A DNA stretch of 64,000 nt from NCBI GenBank assembly GCA_029449245.1, contig JANATF010000013.1, positions 1,240,001-1,304,000 on the forward strand, read 5' to 3'. Both the position numbers and the translations under genes were made by a program. Of this stretch, positions 9,470 to 22,400 are shown one piece after another (position 1 is the stretch's first letter; each line of letters begins with the position of its first letter). Source of the DNA: Mortierella alpina (taxonomy: Eukaryota > Mortierellomycota > Mortierellomycetes > Mortierellales > Mortierellaceae). A model generated the notes under the pieces. It had not been told where the DNA came from. It ran no database searches and saw nothing but the letters and a program-made list of their open reading frames with translations.

Positions 9470-12400
9470 TCACTGGCGCTTCTCGATCCATGCTGCGACA
9501 ATGCGCGCAACCACATCCAAAATCCTGGACTGCATCATGTCTTCATGTCCACAATCAACATCGTATGTTTCAATATTGCCGCGTGTGTAAGGGCGCCATA
9601 AGGTTGGGTCGATCAAGAAATCGTCCGCCTGGTGCGGAACTGACGCTCTGAAGAAGAGAATGTCGCCATGGTACACTGAGGGCACGAAAGCTCGTGCCAG
9701 CCGTGAGATGTTGAGAAGGACGGGCCTAGCAGTCTTCTTGAATGCCAGAGCATCGTCAGTAGGACTGTCTCCAACAACATCATCCAAGAATTCGTCATAC
9801 TCCTTGTTCTTGTCCTGATAACCCGATTCCATTTTCTCCTCCACCGGGCTTGTTGGTTTTGTATCCATGATTGCCAGCAGAGATACAGTGTCACCTTGAC
9901 TCTGGAGCTCCACCGCTATGTTCTGAGCAACTTTACCACCAAACGACCAGCCCAGTAGGTGGTACGGACCTTGAGGCTGAATCTTCCGGATGTGTTCAAT
10001 GTAGTCCAGAGTCATTTCCTGGACCGAGGTCGGCAAGGGAGACTTTCCATCAAGGCCGCGGGCCTGCAGGCCATATAATCGCTGCTCGGGATGCAGATTC
10101 TGAGCCAAGCCTCTGTATGACCAGCTCAGTCCTAATCCAGAATGAATACAGAAAAGCGGAGCTCGACATCCTTGGGTCTTGAGCGGAATTAAAACACTGT
10201 ACTCATCGTCCTGAGTATTCTTGACATAACCATGCACTAAGTTCGTGGCTAGTTCGGCAACCGTTGGAGCCGAGAAGAGCACGTGGAGCTTCAGATCAAC
10301 TCCCAGGCTTGAGCGGACGATATTAATCATGCGTACAGCAAGGAGGGAGTGACCACCGAGTGTGAAAAAGCTGTCATGGCGACCAACTCTCTCGACCTTT
10401 AGCAGGTCCGACCATATCGCGGCCAATGCGATCTCGTGTGCACCCTGCGGTGCAACATAGCCACAAGCGACAAGGGACTCGCTATTGGGTTCAGGGAGAG
10501 CGCGGCGGTCGATCTTGCCGTTGTTCGTCAGCGGGAAGGCGTCCATGCGTACAAACACCGAGGGGACCATGTACTCAGGTAAGCTGAGGGAGAGGTGCTC
10601 GCGCAATATGCTCACGAGGTTCTCATGAGGCTCTGCAACAACATAGGCCACCAATCGCTTCTCGTCGCTACCCTGGCCAACAACAAGTATCACAGCTTCA
10701 CGCACTTGAGGGTGCCCAGTCAGGCATGTTTCAATCTCCCCAGGTTCGACTCGGAACCCACGGATCTTGACTTGGTTGTCGTTGCGGTCCACGAACACCA
10801 GGTTTCCATCAGGCATGTAGCGTACTAAATCACCAGTCCTATACATCCGTGCACCTTCCACTTTGGAAAATGGATCCGCAAGGAATCGCTCAGCTGTGAG
10901 CTCTGGCTGATTGAGGTATCCATTCGCCACACCAGGTCCGCCAACGTAGAGCTCGCCGACCACTCCAACTGGGACTGGGCGTTGATGAGCATCCAACACA
11001 TACTGTGGAGTGTTCGAGATGGGACGGCCGATGGGGAGGCGACGCAGCTGACTGGTAGTGCTCGTTATCTTGTATGCCGTGGAGGTCACAGTCGCCTCTG
11101 TGGGGCCGTACGTATTGATCACACAGACTCGGCCGCCATGCTTGGCCACTTCAGTAAACGCTTCAACATGACCCTGCTCGCCAGCGCCCATGAGGTATCT
11201 CAGTTTGGATAGAGCAGGCCCAATGATGTGGACGTATTGGTGGAGGAGGGCTGTGGTGAGGAAGAGCATCGTTATTTGATGATGGCCAAGAGCAGCTGCA
11301 AGGTGGTGCGGCTCCAACAGGGTCTCCCGGTCGATGATGATGATGCGAGCGCCATTGAGCAACGGTACCCAGACTTCATACGAACTGTGGTCGAATGCTG
11401 GATTGGCGACAAAGGCAACCCGGTCATCCTGGCCGATATCTGCGTATCCATTGTTGATCGCCAGACGCACGATGCCTCGATGAGGCACCATGACACCCTT
11501 GGGGCGGCCGGTGGAGCCTGAGGTGTACATGACATACGCTGTGTGAAGGCTGGACGATTGTGAATGTAACGATCTGTCGAAGGTGTCTGGGGATGAACAA
11601 TGATACAACCAAGATTAACATTCACCTCTATACAATCTTGTGCGCAACGAGTCATGCAGCAAAGAGTGTCTAGGTCTTACCTTGCATATCACTTGCATCT
11701 TTTACGCAGAGGCGGAAGACCGTCAATTCAAATACAGTAGGCACATCGATGTGTTCATCGGTGATCAGTAGGCGGGCACCACAATCGGTTGCAATGTAAG
11801 CCTGCCGCTCCACGGGCGCACGAGTATCTATCGGCACATACGCGGCTCCGATCTTGAGAATCGCCAGCTGCGAAATGATCAGCTCGAATGAGCGTTCCAA
11901 CAGGATGGCCACATAGTCTCCAGGACGGACTCCCAAGGCGACAAGTTTGTGGGCGAGGTGAGAAGCGCAGTTGTCCAGCGTGCGATAGGTCAATGTGCGG
12001 TCACCGTGCTGGATAGCAACTGCATCTGGTCTCCTTTCGGCCTGCTCCTCGAACAGCTGGTGCACGCATCGATCACTTGGGTAGGGCGCGTCTACGTCAT
12101 TCCATGTACGGACAACCAACTCATACTCTTCTGCAGGCAGAACACCGAGTTCTTGAATAGGTGTGTCTGGGGACTTCTCAAGCGACTCTGCGAGATTGTG
12201 CAGCGCCTGCTGCATGTATCCACACATCATCGAAGGTTCGCATGACCGCACAACTTGAGCAGTCAGTCCAAGAGAGGATCCAAAGTCTTCAACTGACATT
12301 ACGACAGGATAATTGGTACGTTCATGTCCCGAGATAACCTCCTCTCCGATGCGCGCCGTTTCGCTCTGAGAAGGATTTGTGTTGTGCCGATAGTTGAGGA

Positions 12401-13490
12401 TAGCACTGAAGAGCGGCATCCCAGATGGGACACCACTGCAACGCTGTGCAACAGCCAGTGAGGCGTACTCGTGCTCCAATAGTCCAGCGAGATCTGCCTG
12501 AACCTGATGGACACTGTCTTGAACACTGACTCCTTCTACATCGACTCGCATTGGCAACGTGTTGATGAAGAGTCCCATGGCGCGGTCTAAACCTGAACCT
12601 CCTTGCATGCGTCCAAAGAGCACTGTGCCAAACACGACTTTCGATTGCCCACTTGTAGCTGCTATGACCTGCGCCCATGCAAGGTGGCACAAGCTGGCAA
12701 GACTCACACCTAGACGCTTGGCATGGCTGCGCAGCTTGTTGTTGAGATCCTGCGGTACTATGCAGTGGTAGTCGACAACATTGCAACCATCGCCGTAAAC
12801 GTCCGACAATCCAAACGGGAGGGAAGGAGAATCGATGTCGTGCAGCATGCTGTGGAAGTAACGCTCGTGCTCCTCGACACTAATACCCAGACGCACTTGT
12901 GCAATGAGATTCCGGATCTGTTGGGGAGCTTCAAGGCTCTCGATTCGCCCATCAAGGATCACGTCAATCTCATGGTCCATTATCTCCAAGGTAGAGTGGT
13001 CGCCAATGAGATGGTGGGACAGCTGGACCAACACCCACCTGCCGTCCACATCCTGCGCGTATGCGAATCGTGTCAGTGGTGCCTCGCGCAAGTCGATACG
13101 ATATGATTGTGGATCATGCATCTGCTTGAGTTGGTCGACAATAGGTCCATCGAGCGGATCCAGCGAATGCTCGGCAACAGACAATGTTGCCTGGCGCAAG
13201 ACGACCTGGGCCGGCGTTGACAAATTTTCCCACATGATAGCCGTTCGAAGAGTGTCATGGCGGTCGACAACCTTCTGGAATGCACCGAGGTAGCGGTCCA
13301 GTAACCTCCTGTCACTGAAGGTCATGCAGGTCATGTTCAGATACGGATCGCCGGACGTTGCCATCATGTGGTGAAAGAGGATACCATCCTGCAATGGTGA
13401 CAGGGCGTAGATATCTTGGATGTTGGCTACACCACCGGGGACTTGGCAAACAATAAGGTCGATGTCGTCTTGGGTGAGATCAATCAATGG
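9470..13490 (-). other. NRPS 1 module 9 and release: dual E/C - A - T - TE
   Basis: Dual C domain with HHMMATSGD and HHLIGDHS, nearly identical to module 4. A-domain code DHYFMATVTK, the same as modules 1-3. Carrier [10 protein letters not shown]. The thioesterase (about 10165-9470) begins APLFCIHSG, has the nucleophile serine in GWSFGG, an Asp candidate in AIMDTKP and the His candidate in VDCGHED, so its triad looks complete. Intron 11587-11680 (94 bp). Confidence 0.9.
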
Positions 13491-16400
13491 CAGCATGCTC
13501 GGCATCAATGCCGTTGTGGCTGGAGATATGATGTTTGGTGGCACCACAGTCTCAACATGGTCCTTGCGGAGACAGGTAGCCAAGGTATAGAGGGCGGGGT
13601 TCTCAAACAGTGCTCGCACAGAAAGAGTATAGCCTTTTTGCCGCAGATGTTCAATCATTCTCACTGCCAGGAGAGAATGACCTCCAAGCATGAAGAAGTT
13701 GTCATGGCGACCAACTCTCTCGACGTTTAGCAGATCCGACCACACCGCAGCCAGTGCAATCTCAAGTTCACCCTGAGGCGCAACAAAGTCGCTGGTGGCA
13801 AAGGAGTCGCCACTGGGCTCAGGGAGAGCGCGGCGGTCGATTTTGCCGTTGTTGGTCAATGGGAAGGCGTCCATGCGTACAAACGCTGAGGGGACCATGT
13901 ACTCGGGCAAGCTGGTGGAGAGGTACTCGCGCAAAATGCGGACGAGATTTTCCTGGGGCTCTGCCACGACATAGGCTACTAGTCGCTTGTTGCCGGTGTT
14001 CTCGCTTATTGCGAGGACCACAGCCTCCCGTACCTGTGAATGTTCAGCAAGACGTGCTTCGATCTCACCGAGCTCGACTCTGAACCCACGGATCTTGACT
14101 TGATTGTCGTTGCGGCCTAAGAACACCAGGTTTCCGTCACGCAAGTAACGCACCATATCGCCAGTCTTGTACATGTGCGAACCTTGTAATTTGGTAAATG
14201 GGTCCGGAAGGAAACACCCAGCAGTGAGCTCTGGTCGATTGAGGTATCCATTCGCAACACCCGGCCCACCAATGTACAGTTCTCCAACAACGCCAGTCGG
14301 GACCGGGTTAAGGTCTTTGTCCAGGACATACACTTGCGTGTTCGACAACGGTTTTCCAATCGGTAATAATGGCATATGTCCACAATCGCCCATCGCGCTG
14401 GTCACGGTGAACGTCGTAGCATGAACTGAAGCCTCTGTTGGGCCATATGTGTTGATCACACTAACGGGTCCTCCAGACTGTGCCATTGTCGCGTACGCTT
14501 CCACTAACGCCTGCTCGCCTCCGCCTAGGAGATACTTGAGATTCGACAGAGTACGGCCTATGATGAACACATAGCGGTGGAGAATGGCACTAGCCATGAA
14601 CAGCACCGTGACTCGGTGGCGCAGAAGCACGACTTCAAGGAGGTGGGGGTCTAGGACTGTGTTCCTGTCAATGACCACCAACCGTGCACCATGGAGAAGA
14701 GCCGACCAAACCTCAAAGACGCTCGGATCGAACGACGGATTGATCATAAATCCAACGCAGTCGTTAGGAGTAATATCCGTGTATCCATTGTTGAAGACCA
14801 GGCGTGCTATGCCGCAATGAGGAACCATTACACCCTTGGGCTGCCCAGTAGATCCAGAGGTGTACATGACATACGCTGTGTCACGACTGCATGTAGAGGG
14901 AGCCTCAAGAGTTACTAAGTTTAAGGGCATCAGAAAAGAATGAATGGAACGTGTTAGTGTCGGTTTGCAGCGTCTCTTCAAAGGATCTCCGAAGAGGTCA
15001 ATGATGTTATCGGAGCAAGTGTCACCTACCCTCCACATGCTCAGTCTGCTTTCGCTTCGTGCTTAGACAAAGTACAGTTGCCTGGATTTCAAGAGGGATG
15101 TTGGTGCTCTCATCGGTGATCAGAACCGTCGATCTACAGTCGGATGCGATGTACACTTGTCGGTCGACTGGTGCCTTGGTATCGATGGGAACGTAAGCAG
15201 CTCCAATCTTGAGGACTGCAATCTGAGAGGCTACAAGACCAATTGACCGATCCAACAGCAGCATAACGTAGTCACCTGCCTTGACACCCGCGTCAATAAG
15301 CTGACAGGCAATCCCGTTGGCTTGAGAATTCAACTCGCGGTATGTGAGCGTTTGTTCGTCGTGCACAATGGCGATGGCCTCAGGCGACAACTCGACTTGG
15401 TCCTCAAACAGCCGGTGAATGCAAATGTTATCAGGGTATGACTGCTCGGTGCTGTTCCACGTGTGAAGCAAAAGCTCTCGTTCAGCCGACCCAAGGATCG
15501 GGGCCTTGCTAATGCACTCTTCAGTGTTGTCTGTCATCCAGCGCAGTATACATTCCAAATATCCGACATGGTGGTCAATGGTCTCGCGGTCGAAAAGAGC
15601 GGTCGAGTAATTTAGGCCACCAACAATCTCGCCATTCTCCTCACTCAAAAAGAGTTCCAATTCGAATTTGGTTGTGCCGTCTTCGAAAGGTTCAGAGACA
15701 GCCTCAGTGCCGTGGAACATTAGGGTGCCAAGATCGTCGTTCTGCCAGGCAAACATGACTTGGAAGATCGGAGTCATGTCTGTGCGACGAGGAGGCTGAA
15801 CAATCTCCACCACCTGCTCAAATGGAAGATCTTGGTGAACCTGTGCTGCAATGGTGGCCTTACGAACACGATCAAGTAGCTGTCCTGCACTGGGCTCCTC
15901 AGACAAATCGATCCGAAGTGCAAGGGTGCTGACAAAGAATCCAATCAACTGCTCCAGCTGCTGATGGTTGCGGTTGGCCGAAGGCGTGCCAATGACAATG
16001 TCGTCTTGTCCTGACAGGCGTGACAGAACAGAACTCCATGCCGCCAGCATCGTCATGAACACAGTGGCCTCGTGCTTCTGAGAAAGACTCTTGATAGCAT
16101 GAGTCAGCTGAGAATCGAAGCGAATGGGGACCGATGCACCAGCGAAGGATTGTTGAGGAGGTCGAGGTCTGTCAGTTGGCAACTCGATAGATACCGGTGC
16201 ACCTGAAAGGTTCTCGCGCCAGTACGCGGCTTGATCTCTTAGCGTGTCTTGCGTAAGCCTTTGTCTCTGCCAGGCGGCATAGTCCGGGTACTGAATGGGT
16301 AATGGATTCAATGGGCTAGGCAGTCCTGAGGAGTATGCGTCATAGAGCTTGTTGAGTTCACCGATCATTACGCCCATAGACCAGCCATCGGTGACAATGT

Positions 16401-19400
16401 GGTGCATTGTGATAAGGAGAAAGTGATCATTGTCCGCAACTCGTATAAGCTGCGCACGGATCAGAGGACCTCTCCCCAGATCGAAAGGTGTCTTGCTTTC
16501 TTGGACAGCCAGTTGCTTGGCAATTGCTTCCCGGTTTTGCTCTCCTCTCAGATCATGAATGACGAGTGGGATACCGCTGTCAGTAGGCAAGAGCAGGACC
16601 TGGGGCTGACCATCGACAGCCACAAAGACCGTGCGAAGAGACTCGTGTCTGCAAAAGAGTGCATTCAACGACTTCTCAAGAGCATCATGATCAAGAGGAC
16701 CTTGGAGTCGGCTAGCCAAGGGGACGTGGTAAATCTCACTGAGTCCATCCATCTGGGCGAGAAACCACAGGCGCTGTTGAGCAAACGACAGTTCCAATGG
16801 ACCACCTCTTGCAACGGGGTCGATGACAGAGTATGTGGGCTCTTTCAGATTCACGCTGTTTCTCAAGACCTCCGCAAGAGCACAGAGAGTAGGAGAGGAG
16901 AAGAGCGTAGACAGAGGCATGTGCACACCCAAGCTTGAAACACGGTTCATGAGGCGTACAGCAAGCAGCGAGTGACCACCGAGGACGAAGAAGTTGTCAT
17001 GACGACCAACTCTCTCGATGTTCAGCAGATCCGACCACATTTCGGCCAGTGCGATCTCCAGCTCACCCTGCGGTGAAACGTAGTCACAGGTGACAAGGGA
17101 GTCGCGTTCGGGCTCAGGGAGAGCACGTCTATTGATCTTGCCGTTGTTGGTCAGTGGGAAGGCGTCCATGCGTACAAACGCCGAGGGGACCATGTACTCG
17201 GGCAAGCTGACGGAGAGGTACTCGCGCAATATGCGGACGAGATTTTCCTGAGGCTCTGCCACGACATAGGCTACTAGTCGGTTGTCGCCGGTGTTCTCGC
17301 TGATTGCGATGACCACAGCCTCGCGTACTTGAGGGTGCTCCGTAAGGCGTGCGTCAATCTCGCCCAGCTCGACTCGGAATCCACGGATCTTGACTTGATT
17401 GTCATTACGACCCACAAACACCAGGTTTCCATCAGACATGTAGTGCACCAAATCACCAGTCTTGTACATGCGTGCACCCTGCACTTTCGCAAAAGGATCT
17501 TGAAGGAATCGCTCAGCCGTCAACTCTGGCCGATTGAGATATCCATGCGTGACACCAGCTCCACCCACGTAGAGTTCTCCCACGACACCGATAGGAACCG
17601 GCGCAAGATGCTTATCCAGGACGTACGCACGGGTGTTAGATATAGGCCGTCCAATTGGAAGGCGTTCCAGCTGGTTGATTGCACTCGAAGCCGTGTATGC
17701 CGTGGCGCTCACTGTCGTCTCTGTTGGGCCATACCGGTTGACAAGACGAACAGGTCCACCGTGGTTCAGTACCGCCATGTAAGCTTTGATCAGACCTTGC
17801 TCAGCTCCGCCAAGTAGATATTTCAGTTTGGACAAGGTACTGCCGATAAGGAGTGCGTAGTGGTGAAGGACGCCATGGGTCATGTACATGCATGTAGCTT
17901 GGTACCGCGTGAGTGCCTCAGCCAGACGAAATGGATCCGTAAAGGTATCGGTGTCAATGACAACAATTCTAGCACCATGTACAAGTGGGGCCCAAACCTG
18001 ATATGTACTTGGGTCAAAGGCAGGGTTTGTTGTAAACGTCATGCGGTCGGTGGGACATATTTCCGCAAATCCGTTGTTGATAACCAGCCGAGCAATCCCT
18101 CGATGATGAACCAAGACGCCTTTAGGTAGACCGGTCGATCCTGATGTGTACATAACATAGGCCGTGTCTAGACTCGAGGTAGTAAGGCCTTCAAAAGCGT
18201 CTAAATTGTGGAACGAAAAGGAATACGTGAATATGTCAGCATTGGTCCAGGGCTTTACCTCGAGGATTTTCGCAATGATCAACAATGTGCACTATTGAGA
18301 ATCACCTACCCTGCCTATGCTCGCTGTACTTATGCTTTGTTCCTAAACAAAGTACGGTTGCATGAATCCCAGGAGGGACGTTGGTGCTCACATCTGTGAT
18401 CAGAACCGTCGATCTACAATCGGATGCAATGTATGCTTGTCTGTCCACTGGCGCCTTGGTATCGATGGGAACGTAAGCAGCTCCAACCTTGAGGACTGCA
18501 ATCTGTGACGCAACGAGACCAATTGACCGGTCCAACAGCAGCATAACGTAGTCACCTGCCTTGACACCCGCGTCAATAAGCTGACAAGCAATCCCGTTGG
18601 CTTTAGAATTCAACTCGCGGTATGTGAGCGATCGTTCACCGTGCACAATGGCGATGGCCTCAGGCGACAACTCGACTTGGTCCTCAAACAGCCGGTGAAT
18701 GCAAGTGCCGTCAGGGTATGGCTGTTCGGTGCTGTTCCATGTCTGAAGCAAAAGCTCTCGTTCAGCCGATCCAAGGATCAGGGCCTTGCTAATGCACTCC
18801 TCAGTGTTGTCTGTCATCCAGCGCATCATAGCCTCCAGGTATCCAACATGACGGTCAATGGTCTCGCGGTTGAAGAGAGCGGTCGAATAGTTTAGGCCTC
18901 CAACAATTTCTCCGTCGTGTTCGTAGAGTTCGAGTTCCAAATCAAATTTGAGTCCGTTGTACTGCATGTCCTCATCAGCCGCGTCCACATTCTTCAATTC
19001 CAGTGAGCCATCGTCATCATTCTGCCAAACAAACATGACTTGAAAGATAGGGGTCATATCTGTACGACGATGGGGCTGGACGACCTCCACCACCTGCTCA
19101 AATGGAAGATCTTGGTGAACCTGTGCTGCAATGGTGGTCTTACGAACACGATCAAGAAGCTGTCCTGCACTGGGCTCCTCAGACAAATCGATCCGAAGTG
19201 CAAGGGTGCTGACAAAGAATCCAATCAACTGCTCCAGCTGCTGATGGTTGCGGTTGGCCGAAGGCGTGCCAATGACAATGTCGTCTTGTCCTGACAGGCG
19301 TGACAGAACAGAACTCCATGCCGCCAGCATCGTCATGAACACAGTGGCCTCATGCTTCTGAGAAAGACTCTTGATAGCATGAGTCAGCTGAGAATCGAAG

Positions 19401-22400
19401 CGAATGGGGACCGATGCACTATCGAACAATTGTTGAGGAGGTCGAGGCCTGTCCGTTGGCAACTCAATAAATGCCGGTGCATCAGCAAGAGTCTTGCGCC
19501 AGTATTCGGCTTGGACCTTGAGCTTGTCCTGAGTGAGTTGTTGCCTCTGCCAGACAGCGTAGTCTGGGTATTGAATGGACAGAGGAGCCAATGGGTTGGG
19601 CCGTCCCGAGGAATATGCCTCGTAGAGCATGTTAAGTTCACGGAACATCACGCCCACTGACCAGCCATCGGTTACAATGTGGTGCATTGTGATCAGGAAG
19701 ACGTGTTTAGCTTCCGCAAGCTGGATGAGCAGGGCACGGACTAATGGACCTTTCTCTAGATCGAAAGGCGTCTTGGCCTCTTGGGCAACCAGCTGCTTGG
19801 CAACTGCTTCTCTGTCTTGCTCGTCTCTCAGATCACGGATGACGAGTGGAAAACCTCTGCCAGTAGGCAAGAGCCGGACCTGGGGCTGACCATCGACAGC
19901 CACAAAGATCGTGCGAAGAGACTCGTGTCTGCAAAAGAGTGCATTCAACGACATTTCCAGGGTATCATGATCAAGGGAGCCTTGGAGTCGGCTGGCCAAG
20001 GGGATGTGGTAGATCTCACTGAGTCCATCCATCTGGGCGAGAAACCACAGGCGCTGTTGGGCAAACGACAGTTCCAAAGGACCGCCTCTTGCGACGCGAT
20101 TGATGACAGAAGATGTGGGCTCCTTCAGGTTAGCGCTACTTTCCAAGACCTCCGCAAGAGCACAGAGAGTAGGAGAGGAGAAGAGCATAGACAGAGGCAT
20201 GTGCACTCCCAAGCTTGAAACACGGTTCATGAGGCGTACAGCAAGGAGCGAGTGACCACCGAGCATGAAGAAGTTGTCATGACGACCAATTCTCTTGATG
20301 TTCAGCAGATCCGACCACATTTCGGCCAGTGCGACCTCCAGTTCGCCCTGCGGTGCAACATAGTCACAAGTGACAAGGGAGTCGCCTCTGGGCTCAGGGA
20401 GAGCGCGGCGATCGATTTTGCCGTTGTTGTTCAGCGGGAAGGCGTCCAAACGCACAAACGCCGATGGGATCATGTACTCGGGCAAGCTGACGGAAAGGAA
20501 CTCGCGTAATATGCGGACGAGATTGTCCTGAGGCTCTGCCACAACATAGGCCACCAGTCGCTTGTCGTCACCACGCTCGCCAAGTGAGAGGACCACAGCC
20601 TCGCGCACTTCAGGGTGCTCAACAAGGCGCGCTTCAATCTCGCCGAGCTCGACTCGGAATCCACGGATCTTGACTTGATTGTCATTGCGACCCACAAACA
20701 TCAGGTTTCCATCAGGCATGTAGTGTACCAAATCTCCGGTCTTGTACATGCGGGCGCCTTGCACATTGGCGAATGGATCCGGAAGGAATCGCTCAGCTGT
20801 GAGCTCTGGCCGGTTGAGGTATCCATTAGCGATTCCAGCGCCGCCAATGTAGAGCTCTCCTGTGACACCGATAGGAACAGGATTTTGATGCTTATCCAAT
20901 ACGTACATGCGGGCATTGCTGATAGGACGTCCGATGGGCACGCGATCCAGCATATTGAGTTGACTGTCCGCCTCATACGATGTGACAGTCACTGTTGCCT
21001 CCGTAGGGCCGTAAGTGTTGAGAAGACGAACCGGTCCACCATGCCGAAGCACTTCAGTGTAAGCCTGGACGAGTCCTTGCTCACCTCCGCTGTTAATGAA
21101 CCTCAACCTCGAAAATGCAAGGCCAATGACGAATGCAAACTGGTGGAATAAGGCGCTTGTCATCTCCAACGACGTTATTTGATGATATTGTAAAGCCTCA
21201 GCAAGACGATATGGATCCAAGAAAGTGTCATTGGTAATGATGACAATACGGGCTCCATGCAGCAGGGGTCCCCAGATGTCTGATACGCTTGGATCAAAGG
21301 CAGGACTGTTGACAAAGCCGATACGGTCATCTGGACTGATGTCTTTAAATTGTTGGTTGATCAACAAACCAGCGACAGCTCGATGGGGCACCAGGACACC
21401 TTTTGGAAGTCCAGTAGAGCCAGAAGTGTACATGATATACGCTGTGTCACGACTGCATGTAGAAGGACCCTCAAATTTCGCCACGTCTGGTGGACACGAG
21501 GGAATAATGATTGGAACGTGTTAGCATTGGTTTATAGCATCTCTTCAAAGCCTTTAGAAAGGTAAATGCTTTTGTCCGACTGAATGTTACTTACCCTGCA
21601 CATACTCAGTGTGCTCTAACTTCCTGCTTAAACAAAGCAGAGTTGCCTCAATTCCGGGAGGTACGATGGTCTTCTCATCGGTGATCAGAACCGTTGATCT
21701 ACAGTCGGATGCAATGTATGCTTGTCGGTCCACTGGCGCTCTAGTATCGATGGGAACGTATGCAGCTCCAATCTTGAGAACTGCAATCTGCGACGCAACG
21801 AGACCAATTGACCGGTCCATCAGCTGCATAACGTAGTCGCCAGGCTTAACACCCGCGTCAATAAGCTGACAAGCAATCTCGTTGGCTTGAGAATTCAACT
21901 CGCGGTATGTGAGCGTTTGCTCGTCATGCACAATGGCGATGGCTTCGGGCGACAACTCGACTTGGTCCTCAAACAGCCGATGGATGCAAATGTTATCAGG
22001 GTATGGCTGCTCGGTGCTGTTCCACGTCTGAAGCAAAAGCTCTCGTTCAGCGGCCCCAAGAATCGGAGCCGTACCAATGGACTCTTCAGTATTGTCTGTC
22101 ATCCATCTCAGCATAGCCTCCAGGTATCCGACATGACGGCGAATTGTCTCGGGATCGAAAAGAGCGGTGGAGTAGTTTAGGTCTCCAAGAATCTCACCAT
22201 CCTTCTCGTAGAGTTCGAGTTCCAGATCGAATTTGAGTATGTTGTACTGTATATCCTCATTAGCCGCGTCCACATTCTTCAATTCCAGCGCTCCAAGATC
22301 GTCGTTCTGCCAGGCAAACATTACTTGGAAGATCGGAGTCATGTCTGTGCGACGAGGAGGCTGGACAATCTCTACCACTTGCTCGAATGGAAGATCTTGG

